From contig NZ_CP017943.1 of assembly GCF_002764115.1 (NCBI RefSeq), positions 186,001 to 250,000 on the forward strand: DNA of 64,000 bases, written 5' to 3'. The stretch comes from Phyllobacterium zundukense. GTDB lineage: Bacteria; Pseudomonadota; Alphaproteobacteria; Rhizobiales; Rhizobiaceae. The translations under genes were made by a program, and so were the position numbers. Shown here in pieces: positions 8,966-17,872 of the stretch; position 1 is the stretch's first letter; every line of letters begins with the position of its first letter. Below the pieces are notes generated by a model. The model had not been told where the DNA came from, made no database searches, and worked only from the letters and a program-made list of their open reading frames with translations.

Positions 8966-9888
8966 AAACGTTGACTGGAAACGAAACCAAACGGGCCGGG
9001 GGCGCGTCGCGCGTCCTCGGCCTCCCTGGCGCTGCTAGCAATTGGACACGACGTATCTTCAAACTGCCGCGTGGGCTGATCGCCAGCCTAGTGATTATCG
9101 TCCTGTTCCTCGCCATGGCCGCCGTAGGTCCACAACTGATCGCGCACGATCCATTCCAGCAACACCTTCTAAGCCGAAACGTGGGGCCCAGTTCCGACTT
9201 CTGGTTCGGGACCGACAACTATGGTCGCGACGTCTTTGCGCGTTTGATACATGGGGCCAGGCTGACCCTCGCCGTCGGACTCGGCGGAACTGTAACCGCG
9301 CTCTTCCTGGGCGCATTCATCGGCCTCGCGGCCCTCGCTACCGGTCGATGGATTGCCGTGCCCGTGTTCGGAGTGATCGACTTTATTCGGTCTTTGCCAG
9401 ACGTCCTCTTTGCCCTGATTCTGGTCGTGGCCGTAGGTCCCGGGCTTAGCTCTGTCACCCTGGCGCTTGGCGTCTCGTTTGCACCCTACTTCGCCTACGT
9501 CGCGAGAGCTGCCTGGAAGCGGGAGATGGCGGCCGACTATGTCATTGCCGCCAAAACCCTCGGCGCAAGCCGATGGCGTATCTTGTACCGCCACGCGCTG
9601 CCGAATGTCATCGGGGCCTTGGTGACGCTGGCGGCAGTCATTCTGCCACGCTGTGTCGTCACGGAGTCCGTATTGAGCTTTCTCGGTCTAGGTGCATCCC
9701 CTGATACACCAACCTGGGGCCGGATGATCTCTGATGCGACGCCTTTGTTCGAGCGAGCACCGCACGCTGCGATTGTACCGGTCTTCGCACTGTCAATAGT
9801 CACACTGGCGCTTGCGCTTCTTGCCAACCACGTTCGCGCACTGGTCGACCCGTTGCGCTCCGGCACACAAGAAAGGAAGCGCGCATGA
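8962..9888 (+). CDS. ABC transporter permease, DppC type
   Basis: A 308-residue inner-membrane permease of the peptide/nickel importer class (DppC/OppC). It starts at a GTG that overlaps the upstream stop by four bases (GTGA). An N-terminal membrane helix (about residues 33-56) is followed by the DHPFQQHLLSRNVGPS region and FGTDNYGRDVFARL, a DppC hallmark. The EAA-like cytoplasmic loop AAKTLGASRWRILYRHALPN is visible near residue 205. It pairs with the DppB-type permease encoded next, with which it overlaps by four bases. Order DppC before DppB is less common than the reverse but occurs. Confidence 0.9.
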   Translation: MKTLTGNETKRAGGASRVLGLPGAASNWTRRIFKLPRGLIASLVIIVLFLAMAAVGPQLIAHDPFQQHLLSRNVGPSSDFWFGTDNYGRDVFARLIHGARLTLAVGLGGTVTALFLGAFIGLAALATGRWIAVPVFGVIDFIRSLPDVLFALILVVAVGPGLSSVTLALGVSFAPYFAYVARAAWKREMAADYVIAAKTLGASRWRILYRHALPNVIGALVTLAAVILPRCVVTESVLSFLGLGASPDTPTWGRMISDATPLFERAPHAAIVPVFALSIVTLALALLANHVRALVDPLRSGTQERKRA

Positions 9889-10796
9889 TGGCGGTCGCAA
9901 CATACCTGTCTCACCTCGGTCGTAGCGTTCTGCTTATTGCAGCGGTCTCGATACTGGTTTTTCTGATGGTGCGCGTTGTTCCCGGCGACGCGGTAGACGT
10001 CCTGGCAATCCAGGGCGGCCTGACTCAGGAGCAGAGCGAGGCCATGCGCGAGGACCTCGGGCTGACCGCCTCGTGGCTCGAACAATACAGAAACTGGCTG
10101 CTTGGCGCGCTGCGGGGCGATCTCGGCTCCTCGCTCCGCTACCGCGTGCCTGCGGCAGATCTTCTGGTCAACGCCTTGCCGGTTACCATGGCGCTGGCCG
10201 GGGCCAGTGTTCTTCTGGGTTTGGTCCTTGGCGTCGTGACTGCACTTTTGGCGACTCTATGGCCGCGTTCGGTTTTTGTGCCGCTTGTGGATGTGCTGAA
10301 TATCTGGTCGATCGCCGTGCCTACTTTCTGCTCAGGCCTCCTCGCCGTCCTGGTGTTTTCGCTTTGGCTAGGATGGCTTCCGGTGATCGGAAACTTCATA
10401 GTTCCTATCGTTATCCTGGGTGTCGACGCCGCAGGTCAGATCGTCAAACCGTTGCATGAGGAACTGAAGGAACTCGGCACCGCTCCGCATATCCGAACGG
10501 CACGGGCCAAAGGTCTAAGCCCAGCCAGGATCCTATTGGCTCACATTCTGCCTTCGACAGCGCCGCTCCTTCTGGCGATGATTAGCGTTGTTTCCGCCTC
10601 TTTTATTGGCGGCGTACTTACGATGGAGGTCCTGTTCGGGCTGCCCGGTATCGGCAGCCTGACATTCAACTCGATCAGCGGCCGCGACTATCCGCTAATT
10701 CAGGCCGTGGTCCTGTTCCTGGCGATCGCAGTCATCCTGATCAATTTTGCAACCGACCTGGTGCTGCGGCTGATTGATCCGCGGCCGGAGCACTGA
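9885..10796 (+). CDS. ABC transporter permease, DppB type
   Basis: A 303-residue permease of the DppB/OppB class with about six membrane helices. The N-terminus reads LSHLGRSVLLIAAVSILVF then VRVVPGDAV, the usual DppB opening. The EAA-like loop IRTARAKGLSPARILLAHIL lies near residue 205, and EVLFGLPGIGSL follows toward the end. It overlaps the previous gene by four bases and stops one base before the ATPase start at 10798. Together with the DppC-type protein it should form the membrane channel. Confidence 0.9.
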   Translation: MMAVATYLSHLGRSVLLIAAVSILVFLMVRVVPGDAVDVLAIQGGLTQEQSEAMREDLGLTASWLEQYRNWLLGALRGDLGSSLRYRVPAADLLVNALPVTMALAGASVLLGLVLGVVTALLATLWPRSVFVPLVDVLNIWSIAVPTFCSGLLAVLVFSLWLGWLPVIGNFIVPIVILGVDAAGQIVKPLHEELKELGTAPHIRTARAKGLSPARILLAHILPSTAPLLLAMISVVSASFIGGVLTMEVLFGLPGIGSLTFNSISGRDYPLIQAVVLFLAIAVILINFATDLVLRLIDPRPEH

Positions 10797-10797
10797 C

Positions 10798-12444
10798 ATG
10801 CACTCAAGCTCGCCACTTCTCGATGTCCGAAATCTGACCATCACCTTCGCGAATGGACCCAATCCAACTCCGGTGGTTAGCGATGTCAGTTGGCGGCTCG
10901 ACGCAGGACGCACTTTGGGGATTGTCGGAGAGTCGGGCTCCGGCAAGTCGCTGACCGCGCTCGCGCTGATGCACCTTCTGCCTGAGGCGGCAGCCATAAG
11001 CGAGAAGAGCCAGATTCTCCTGCGCGGTCGTGATATCAAGCACCTCTCCGAACCAGAGGCGCGAAACCTGCGTGGCGGCGAACTGGCAATCGTGTTTCAG
11101 GAGCCCATGGCCTGCCTGCACCCGATGATGCGAGTCGGACACCAGGTGCTTGAGGCGGTCAGGCGCCACAACAACTGTTCGCCGGCCGAAGCCCGCACGC
11201 GCGTAATATCTCTTCTGGACGAAGTGGGCTTGCCGCATCCCGAAATCATATATCGGCGGTACCCGCACGAACTGTCCGGTGGTCAGCAACAGCGCGTGAT
11301 GATTGCGATGGCTCTTGCCGGAAATCCAGCGATCCTCATCGCCGACGAGCCGACCACGGCGCTCGACGTGACGGTGCAGGCGCAGATCCTCAAACTGCTG
11401 CGCCACCTGCAAAAGCAGCGGGGCATGGCGATGGTTTTCATCTCCCACGACCTGGCAGTGGTTTCTTCCATATCGGACGACGTTATCGTTATGCGCGACG
11501 GTCAACTTGTCGAGAGTGGCTCTGCAGCAGCGGTGCTATCAGCGCCGCAAAGTCCCTATGCCAGGATGTTGGTCGCTGCACGAAGCCGCCTCCGCGAACC
11601 AGCGCTTTCTTCTTCGTCTGACCATCAGCGGTCCGAGGTCTGCCTTGAGGTCAGCAACCTTCATGCGGCTTATCACGGCCGGGGATGGTTCAAATCATCC
11701 GTCCAGGCGGTTGATGGCGTGTCGTTCTCGCTTTCGCGCGGCCGCACGCTTGGCTTGATCGGGGAATCCGGCAGTGGCAAGAGTACGGTCGCCAAAGCGA
11801 TCGTCGGATTGCTGAAGCCCACTGGCGGGGACGTTAGAATGTTCGCTCGATCTCTCGCTGCTGAGGGTTGGCGGCTATCAGAGGACCTCAGGCGCCAATG
11901 TCAGATCGTATTGCAGAACCCCTATGGAGCGTTGAACCCCAGGCTGACGATCGAGCAGGCTCTCAGAGAGCCGTTTTCTACGCTTTCGCTCCGGCCACCT
12001 GAAGGGGTGGCAGCTCGTATTGCATCCGGTCTCAACGAGGTGGGCCTCGATGAGGGCCTGCTTCGTCGGTTTCCGCACCAGCTGAGCGGCGGACAGCGAC
12101 AGAGGGTGTGTATTGCCCGCGCCTTGATGTCGGAGCCGACGTTACTGATCTGCGATGAAATCGTCTCGGCTCTCGATGTGCATGTGCAATTCCAAGTCCT
12201 GCAGCTTCTTAAAAATCTACAGAAATCCAGACGTCTGTCGCTTCTGTTCATAGGGCACGATCTCGATGTCATTAGTTTTATTGCCGATGAGATCGCCGTC
12301 ATGCACCGCGGACGCATCGTGGAGCAGGGGCCAGCGCGTGCGGTGATTAGCGATCCAAAGCATGCCTATAGCCAGGAACTGATTGCCTCCGCGCCCGCAT
12401 TTGAAGCCGTTGGACATGCCGCAGCGGAGTTGGTCACATGTTGA
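10798..12444 (+). CDS. Fused dual-ATPase subunit of peptide-type ABC importer
   Basis: A 548-residue protein with two complete ABC domains, equivalent to DppD and DppF joined. Domain 1 has Walker A GESGSGKS near residue 48, signature LSGGQQQR near 160 and Walker B ILIADEPT near 180. Domain 2 has GESGSGKST near 325, LSGGQRQR near 430 and LLICDEIVSALD near 450; the usual DEPTS is DEIVS here, a small oddity. I start at 10798, the ATG right after the permease stop; eight residues before it in the open frame overlap the permease gene. Fusion of both ATPases is well known in this importer class, for example in GsiA. Confidence 0.9.
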   Translation: MHSSSPLLDVRNLTITFANGPNPTPVVSDVSWRLDAGRTLGIVGESGSGKSLTALALMHLLPEAAAISEKSQILLRGRDIKHLSEPEARNLRGGELAIVFQEPMACLHPMMRVGHQVLEAVRRHNNCSPAEARTRVISLLDEVGLPHPEIIYRRYPHELSGGQQQRVMIAMALAGNPAILIADEPTTALDVTVQAQILKLLRHLQKQRGMAMVFISHDLAVVSSISDDVIVMRDGQLVESGSAAAVLSAPQSPYARMLVAARSRLREPALSSSSDHQRSEVCLEVSNLHAAYHGRGWFKSSVQAVDGVSFSLSRGRTLGLIGESGSGKSTVAKAIVGLLKPTGGDVRMFARSLAAEGWRLSEDLRRQCQIVLQNPYGALNPRLTIEQALREPFSTLSLRPPEGVAARIASGLNEVGLDEGLLRRFPHQLSGGQRQRVCIARALMSEPTLLICDEIVSALDVHVQFQVLQLLKNLQKSRRLSLLFIGHDLDVISFIADEIAVMHRGRIVEQGPARAVISDPKHAYSQELIASAPAFEAVGHAAAELVTC

Positions 12445-13691
12445 GCGCCGTCCAGATTGCAGCCGATATCGCGGCCGGTCGAATCGCCCCCGAGCATTTC
12501 ATCAAGGAGGCGTACAAGGCTTATGCCGAGTTGGAGCCTCAGGTGCAGGCTTTCGTCGAAGCGGATTTCGAGACTGCCCGAATTGCCAGCCTTACGGCGA
12601 GCGGACCGTTGCGAGGGCTTCCTTTCGCCGCGAAGGACAATTTTGATACGACCGATTTCTCTACGGCGTGCGGATCGTCGATTTACCAAGGTCATCGACC
12701 AACGCAAGACGCCGCCAGTGTCACGCTCGCAAGGAATGCCGGAGCGAATCTCGTGGGGAAAACGACATTGGCCGAGTTTGCGTTGTTCAAGGCGAGCGCG
12801 ACCAGAAACCCTCACGATTTGACACGAACGCCCGGAGGATCATCGTCGGGATCCGCCGCAGCCGTCGCTGCGGGGATGGCTGCCTTCGCACTCGGCACGC
12901 AGACGGCCGGATCAGTCATTCGGCCTGCGGCCTTTTGTGGTGTCGCCGCCTACAAGCCCTCGTATGATCTCTTGCCGATGTCCGGCGTGAAACTTCTTGC
13001 CCCGTCACTCGACACGGTTGGGCTATTCGCGGCGACTGTGTCCGACCTGACATTTGTTGCGTCTACCATCCTCGGCCGATCACCGATAGGGGAAGTGGAT
13101 CCACGCGCATTGCGGCTCGGCATCTGTTCTGGCTGGCAAGGGGCGGTGGCATCGTCCGGATGCATTGAGGCGCTGGGCAGCGTCACAACCTCAATGAAGC
13201 TCGCCGGAGCGCACGTCGCACGCCTCGAACTTCCAGATATCCTGCAGCAGGCTCACCAACTTCACGAGGCGATCATGGGGTATGAGGCCGTACGCGCTCT
13301 AGCGGAAGAACGAGAGTTCCACGGCAGCAAGCTGAGCGATCGCCTTGCAGCTTTCCTCGATGAAAATGCGGCGCAATCGGATGAGAACTACGGAGCTTCG
13401 CTGGCCGTCGCCGTGGCCGCTCGCGAGGCCGTAGCTGAGCTGTTTTCCGCTTTCGATGCGATTATTACCCCAAGCGCCCCGGGGGAGGCGCCAATCGGCC
13501 TGGAAAGTACCGGGTCGTCAGAATTTAACAGGCTTTGGACGTTGCTTCATCTACCTGTTGTAAATGTTAGCGGCATGAAAGGCGCAGAGGGACTCCCGCT
13601 TGGCATTCAAGTAGTCGGTGCCCACGGTGACGATGATCGAATTCTGCCAATCGCGGCCTCCGTTGAGCGTGTGATTTTGAATTCATATTGA
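12438..13691 (+). CDS. Amidase-signature-family amidase
   Basis: A 417-residue hydrolase of the amidase signature (GatA/AmiE-like) family, which hydrolyses carboxamides with a Ser-cisSer-Lys triad. The catalytic lysine lies in LPFAAKDNF near residue 68. The glycine-serine-rich signature GGSSSGSAAAVAAG lies near 135, followed by TQTAGSVIRPAAFCG with the nucleophilic serine. Its start overlaps the ATPase gene by seven bases, so it is the last gene of the phnA operon. It is slightly shorter than most members. Inference: it releases an amide-linked group from the compound brought in by the importer, before or after phosphonate cleavage. Confidence 0.85.
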   Translation: MLSAVQIAADIAAGRIAPEHFIKEAYKAYAELEPQVQAFVEADFETARIASLTASGPLRGLPFAAKDNFDTTDFSTACGSSIYQGHRPTQDAASVTLARNAGANLVGKTTLAEFALFKASATRNPHDLTRTPGGSSSGSAAAVAAGMAAFALGTQTAGSVIRPAAFCGVAAYKPSYDLLPMSGVKLLAPSLDTVGLFAATVSDLTFVASTILGRSPIGEVDPRALRLGICSGWQGAVASSGCIEALGSVTTSMKLAGAHVARLELPDILQQAHQLHEAIMGYEAVRALAEEREFHGSKLSDRLAAFLDENAAQSDENYGASLAVAVAAREAVAELFSAFDAIITPSAPGEAPIGLESTGSSEFNRLWTLLHLPVVNVSGMKGAEGLPLGIQVVGAHGDDDRILPIAASVERVILNSY

Positions 13692-13711
13692 AGTTTCAGT
13701 TCGTTTTCTCC

Positions 13712-13948
13712 GATATCTTGCCAGCCGTGAATCAACGTTCTGGTTTCTGCCTCGAATGCAAAGCAGCAGCAGCCCGATATAGGTTGCCCACGTTTCCTGG
13801 ATATTGGTTCACTCATGAGGTCGCATAGAAAGAGCGTGCCAACCCCGCCATGAGAAAAATGCAAGATGTCACCTTCGCCCATTCGTCTCGCAACGCAATC
13901 TGACACTGCCTCCCGGATTCGCCTCTGAGCATCGATCACCCGTTTCAC
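13712..13948 (-). pseudogene. C-terminal fragment of a histidine phosphatase family protein
   Basis: The minus-strand frame opening at 13948 reads GDILHFSHGGVGTLFLCDL, then PISRKRGQPISG and LIHGWQDI. This matches the C-terminal part of phosphoglycerate-mutase-like histidine phosphatases (VSHGGVGTLLL, then dQPgqGG, then LHGW). The N-terminal half with the catalytic RHG motif is missing. The fragment abuts the truncated riboflavin synthase with a four-base ATGA overlap, which looks accidental, produced by a recombination joint. Beyond 13712 the frame runs antisense into the amidase gene and is not meaningful. Confidence 0.55.
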
Positions 13949-14298
13949 CCAAGAACGCTCTCGAACTCCACCACCTCAGCGATCGTGGCAATGTGCCCCG
14001 CCATGATATGGCCGCCGATTTCGTCCGTCATTTTCGCCGAGCGCTCAATATTTACCGAGTCTCCGGTCTTGAAGCGTCGCAGATTTGTGCGGTCTAGGGT
14101 CGCGGCCATTGCCTCAAAAGTCACGCGGGTACCAGAAACCCCGGTCACGCTCATGCACGTGCCCTCGACGCTGACGCTGGCTCCAGTCTTCAGATCGGTA
14201 ATGAGTTCGTCTGTGAAGTCGATGGTAAATTCGGTGTGCCCAAGATGAGCTTTAACGGCTGCGAGCGGCCTGACCGCTTTAACGATACCGGTGTACAT
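13945..14298 (-). pseudogene. ribE: Truncated riboflavin synthase (N-terminal domain)
   Basis: The 117 residues starting MYTGIVKA are the N-terminal lumazine-binding domain of riboflavin synthase, which normally converts two 6,7-dimethyl-8-ribityllumazine molecules to riboflavin. VEGTCMSVTGV, LDRTNLRRFKTGDSVNIER and GGHIMAGH are all typical. A full enzyme has about 200 residues with two such domains. Here the frame stops just after AEVVEFES, where domain 2 should begin, and a histidine-phosphatase scrap follows. Activity as riboflavin synthase is unlikely, though a single domain could still bind flavin. The neighbouring genes encode FMN-dependent monooxygenases, so an ancestral link to flavin supply is plausible. 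I see no FMN riboswitch upstream. Confidence 0.75.
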
Positions 14299-14470
14299 CA
14301 GGCTTGCCCTCTGCGTGATACATACCGCAGAGCGCTGACCGGAGAAGTAATGGGGGTGAAAGTTCTCATGTGAATGCATGATAGCAAAAACGCGCCCTCT
14401 GGGCACGCAATGACACCGGACTTGAGCGGCAAACACCTAGCAGCAGGCCGCCGACAGGCCGTTTTAGTTG

Positions 14471-14498
14471 GGGTGGATGCCCTCGGCGGCATCCACCC
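14471..14498 (-). terminator. Strong hairpin, possible terminator
   Basis: GGGTGGATGCC and its exact reverse complement GGCATCCACCC flank a six-base loop. It lies about 60 bases beyond the stop of the minus-strand gene at 14557-14883. There is no T-run on either strand, so it may be a factor-dependent terminator or a processed structure. Confidence 0.4.
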
Positions 14499-14556
14499 TG
14501 CCATAGTGGGGGTGATTGCAACCGCCACGAGAAGTCGATAGCGTTCGACAGGGAAA

Positions 14557-14883
14557 TTACCGCGATTGATCTGGATCTGGCGAAGCATGTTTTTCACCGA
14601 TCTTGCCATCCTCCTGAGGCGCGGCATCAACATCTAAATGGGTATCGACTACATGATGGATTGCTGTTCGCAATGCGTCCGCGTTTTCGTCCGAAAGCGT
14701 TGGGCCATGATCGATCCCTGCAACACCTCCAATAAATAGACCACTTTCTGCGTCTTTCGCTAAGGTGCAGACGTAATCGCGATACATCCAAGCCACTGTT
14801 CCACGCCGACGGGCCGATTGGCGGGCAAGCTTTCGGATCAAGCGTCGCTGCCGGAGGAAATTCGAAAGTCGTGCGCGCTTCAT
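14557..14883 (-). CDS. Small hypothetical protein, weakly HicB-like
   Basis: A 108-residue open frame, arginine-rich at the N-terminus (KRARLSNFLRQRRLIRKLARQSARRR). The region VCTLAKDAESGLFIGGVAGI, followed by ALRTAIHHVVDTHLD, faintly recalls the HicB antitoxin fold in which a beta-sheet leads into a helix ending in a V-D-x-Y/H-L pattern. I do not claim it as a HicB protein, because no HicA-like toxin gene lies beside it. It follows a second small gene in the same direction by 15 bases, so the two may form a mini-operon. Confidence 0.4.
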   Translation of the reverse strand: MKRARLSNFLRQRRLIRKLARQSARRRGTVAWMYRDYVCTLAKDAESGLFIGGVAGIDHGPTLSDENADALRTAIHHVVDTHLDVDAAPQEDGKIGEKHASPDPDQSR

Positions 14884-14898
14884 GCTAGGCCCGCTATG

Positions 14899-15114
14899 TT
14901 AGTCACCTATTGGAAATCTGCCACCAAGGATCGGCTTTAGGGCGTCATTTGTCCGGTCGTTGTCTGTATCGGCAGGCGGACTGGAAGGGAATTTCTTGGC
15001 GGCGTCATTCCTCATAGATTCGTGATTGGCTGTCCGAAGGACGATCCATGAACTTCCATCTCGCCGGATTTTAAATTGCCCAGCTTGTGGCTCTCGATAC
15101 TTGATATCAGTCAT
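14899..15114 (-). CDS. Small hypothetical protein
   Basis: A 71-residue open frame starting MTDIKYREPQAGQFKIRRDGSS at the ATG at 15114, with a GGGGA stretch seven bases upstream. The N-terminal half looks like a small beta domain and the C-terminal half is hydrophilic (KKFPSSPPADTDNDRTND). I do not recognise the family. The gene downstream in the same direction starts 15 bases after its stop. Composition resembles real coding DNA, but nothing more can be said. Confidence 0.4.
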   Translation of the reverse strand: MTDIKYREPQAGQFKIRRDGSSWIVLRTANHESMRNDAAKKFPSSPPADTDNDRTNDALKPILGGRFPIGD

Positions 15115-15495
15115 TGCAATTCCCCAGTTGCCCGGTCGAGAAACGACCATGGAGTGGTATGGTTGTCAATGCGATATAGGTCCCGTAACGCTAAGAAATT
15201 CTTCTTAGGTCGGTGACGAAAGACGTGAGCCGATCTTGTGAGTAGCTAAGCCTTTGCCCTGGCCGCTTGTCCATCTCCAAGGACTTGGTTCAGCAGGGTC
15301 CGTCGAATCCGAAAACAGGCCACCGTGCAATTTTTCGCGGCCATACTTGGGTGATTTATTTCTGAGGTTCGTCAGAATTTTAGCAAGGCTTTCTTTGACG
15401 ATGAGCCCAATACGGGGAAATCTGGGTGGCTCTGACACGACGCGTTCATCCCATCGCGGTTGAGCGCTTTCACCTTACGGAGGCGACTTCTCAAA
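15115..15495. other. Intergenic upstream of the monooxygenase operon
   Basis: No gene is recognised. Two short inverted repeats stand out: CTAAGAA/TTCTTAG at 15191-15208 and TTCTGA/TCAGAA at 15360-15377. Either could be a regulator site for the operon starting at 15496. A ribosome site (CGGAGG) lies 14 bases before that start. Confidence 0.4.
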
Positions 15496-16500
15496 ATGGG
15501 TTATGCACTCAGTCTGCTCGACAAGAGCCCGATTTTTGACGGCCAAACGGCGAGTATTGCGTTAAAACGCACGGTGGCACTCGCCAAACAGGCCGAGAAA
15601 TGGGGTTTTCACCGGTTCTGGGTAGCCGAGCACCACGATACATCAGGCGTTGCGAGTTCGTCACCTGAGGTGTTGATCGCTTTTCTGGCGGCAAATACAT
15701 CGCGCATCCGTATTGGTTCCGGCGGGGTGATGCTGCAGCACTATAGCCCCTACAAAGTCGCGGAAAATTTCAATGTTCTGGCAGCTCTTGCCCCTGACCG
15801 GATTGATCTCGGTGTCGGGAAAGCACCTGGCGGCTTGCCATTTTCGACCCGTGCGCTGCAAGGACTGCTCGCCCGCCCGGAAAAGCCGGATTTTGCCGCC
15901 CAGCTCGCGCAGCTCAGTGCATTTCTCGACGATACGCTGCCATCGGTTCATCCGCTGGCAGGCGTGAAGGCTACCCCGGTGCCTGCTGTTTCGGTCCAGC
16001 GTTTCCTGCTCGGAGCGAGTGTCGACAGTGCTGAGCTTGCCGCAGCGCAGGGATGGGCCTTTGTGTTCGCCAGCCATCTCAACGGTGATGAAGAAGTCTT
16101 AAGGCAGACACTGGATGCCTACAGGGAGAAAGCGCCTGACGGCAGACCAATTCTTGCTGTCGGTGTGGTGGCCGCGGAAACGGACGCTGAGGCAGAACGG
16201 CTTGCGGGCAATCTTGAGCATTTCAAGGTTCATGTGAATGGTGGGCAGAGCGTGACGGTTGGCAGTGTCGAGCAGGCCAAGGAATATGCCCGGCAGTCCG
16301 GAGCGCGCGATTACCGCATCGAGAAGAAAATTCCCAACGTCATTCGCGGTTCTGCACGCAAGGTCATTGCTGACCTTGACCATCTGCACGAGCGCTACGG
16401 CATCAGTGAATTCATCATCGACACACCTATCAACGATGCGGCGCGACGACTGGCGTCGATCGAACTTCTGGCGCAGGCCCAATACGCGGTCGCCGCGTAA
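15496..16500 (+). CDS. LLM-class flavin monooxygenase, CmoO/YtmO-like
   Basis: A 334-residue bacterial-luciferase-like protein of the MsnO8 subgroup (start MGYALSLLDKSPI, then RFWVAEHHDTSGVASSSPEV near residue 42 and IRIGSGGVMLQHYSPYKVAENF). It would use reduced flavin and O2. The start at 15496 follows CGGAGG and removes a non-conserved 12-residue extension. It is the first gene of a dense operon with a second monooxygenase 14 bases downstream. In Bacillus subtilis the equivalent pair (CmoO and CmoJ) belongs to the ytm operon for N-acetyl-S-alkylcysteine breakdown. The same set of gene types occurs here, so a role in organosulfur salvage is likely. Confidence 0.85.
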   Translation: MGYALSLLDKSPIFDGQTASIALKRTVALAKQAEKWGFHRFWVAEHHDTSGVASSSPEVLIAFLAANTSRIRIGSGGVMLQHYSPYKVAENFNVLAALAPDRIDLGVGKAPGGLPFSTRALQGLLARPEKPDFAAQLAQLSAFLDDTLPSVHPLAGVKATPVPAVSVQRFLLGASVDSAELAAAQGWAFVFASHLNGDEEVLRQTLDAYREKAPDGRPILAVGVVAAETDAEAERLAGNLEHFKVHVNGGQSVTVGSVEQAKEYARQSGARDYRIEKKIPNVIRGSARKVIADLDHLHERYGISEFIIDTPINDAARRLASIELLAQAQYAVAA

Positions 16501-16514
16501 CAAGGAGAAATCAG

Positions 16515-17870
16515 ATGGTTAAGAAATCTGTTCGGTTCGGGGTGATGCTGCAAGGCCCTGGCGGCCATATGAACTCATGGAAGCATCCGAGCTCGCCGCC
16601 GGATGCGAGCGTCAACTTCAACTTCTATGTAGAACAGGCCAAAAAGGCTGAAGCTGCCGGCATTGCCTTCGCCTTCATTGCGGATGGGCTCTATATCAAT
16701 GAAAAGTCCATTCCACATTTTCTCAACCGTTTCGAACCCATCGCGATCCTGTCGGCGCTCGCCGCCACGACATCGAAACTCGGCCTGGTCGGCACGTTGT
16801 CCACCTCCTATAGTGACCCGTTCACCGTTGCACGGCAGTTCGGATCGATCGACAAGATCAGCAACGGGCGTGCTGGGTGGAATGCCGTTACATCTCCGCT
16901 CGAAGGATCAGGTAAGAACTACGGTCGCGACCATCCCGACCATGCCCTTCGCTACGAGATTGCGGAAGAGCATCTCGATGTGGTCAAGGGCCTTTGGGAC
17001 TCATGGGACGACGACGCCTTCATTCGCGACCGCGCCACCGGTCAATTCTACGACAAGTCCAAACTGCACAAGCTGAACCACCATGGCCGTTTCTTCAATT
17101 CAGAAGGACCGCTTAATATCGGCCGCTCGTTGCAGGGCCAGCCGGTCGTTTTCCAGGCTGGATCCTCGGATGATGGCATTGATCTGGCTGGCAAGCACGC
17201 CGATGGGGTCTTCACCAATCATGTGCCGATAGAGGACGCACAGATCTTCTACCGCCGCATCAAGGACAGCGCGAAGGCGCATGGCCGCAATCCCGATGAA
17301 GTTCTGATTTTCCCCGGTATCTCGCCTATCGTTGGCGCAACGGAAGAAGAGGCCGATGCGAAATACCGCGAAATCCGCGATCTGGTTACGATCGACGAGG
17401 CGCTGGCTTATCTGGGACGTTTCTTCGATCATCATGATTTCAGTGCCTATCCGCTCGACGCGCCGTTTCCGGAGCTTGGGGATATCGGCAAGAACAATTT
17501 TCGTTCAACCACCGATCGCATAAAACGTGACGCGAAGGCGAAGGGGCAGACCTTGCGTGAGGTGGCGCTTGAGGTCACGACACCCCGCAATTCCTTCACC
17601 GGCACGCCGGAAAAGATCGCCGAGGAACTGATCCGCTGGATCGACAATGACGCTGCGGACGGCTTCATCCTCGGCTTCCAGATTCTCGCGGCAGGGCTCG
17701 ACGATTTCGTGCGTGACGTGCTGCCCGTTCTCGAAAGCCGCGGTTACCACCGTTCTGTCCTGCCGGGAGCGACCTTGCGCGAAAATCTCGGACTTCCGTT
17801 CCGCGAAAGCCGCTATGCCGAAGAGAACGCGGCGGCCACCAAGCCTGTTGCTCAAAAGGAAACCGTCTAG
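16515..17870 (+). CDS. FMN-dependent monooxygenase, CmoJ/YtnJ-like (NtaA/SnaA/DszA family)
   Basis: A 451-residue flavin monooxygenase with the same hallmarks as the protein at 5-1366: [46 protein letters not shown] and [14 protein letters not shown]. Long identical blocks show the two are close paralogues. AAGGAG lies before the start. It follows the CmoO-like gene and is followed two bases later by an M20 deacetylase. In the Bacillus S-(2-succino)cysteine pathway, CmoJ oxidises the N-acetylated S-alkylcysteine so that the C-S bond breaks; the neighbouring acetyltransferase and deacetylase make that the best hypothesis here. Confidence 0.87.
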   Translation: MVKKSVRFGVMLQGPGGHMNSWKHPSSPPDASVNFNFYVEQAKKAEAAGIAFAFIADGLYINEKSIPHFLNRFEPIAILSALAATTSKLGLVGTLSTSYSDPFTVARQFGSIDKISNGRAGWNAVTSPLEGSGKNYGRDHPDHALRYEIAEEHLDVVKGLWDSWDDDAFIRDRATGQFYDKSKLHKLNHHGRFFNSEGPLNIGRSLQGQPVVFQAGSSDDGIDLAGKHADGVFTNHVPIEDAQIFYRRIKDSAKAHGRNPDEVLIFPGISPIVGATEEEADAKYREIRDLVTIDEALAYLGRFFDHHDFSAYPLDAPFPELGDIGKNNFRSTTDRIKRDAKAKGQTLREVALEVTTPRNSFTGTPEKIAEELIRWIDNDAADGFILGFQILAAGLDDFVRDVLPVLESRGYHRSVLPGATLRENLGLPFRESRYAEENAAATKPVAQKETV

Positions 17871-17872
17871 CG

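Noticed and set aside
14299..14560. Possible FMN riboswitch upstream of the riboflavin synthase remnant
   Set aside because: The conserved GGGTGAAATTCCC-type and ACCGGCGGT blocks of the aptamer are absent; only a plain hairpin (14471-14498) and a weak stem close to the start are present.
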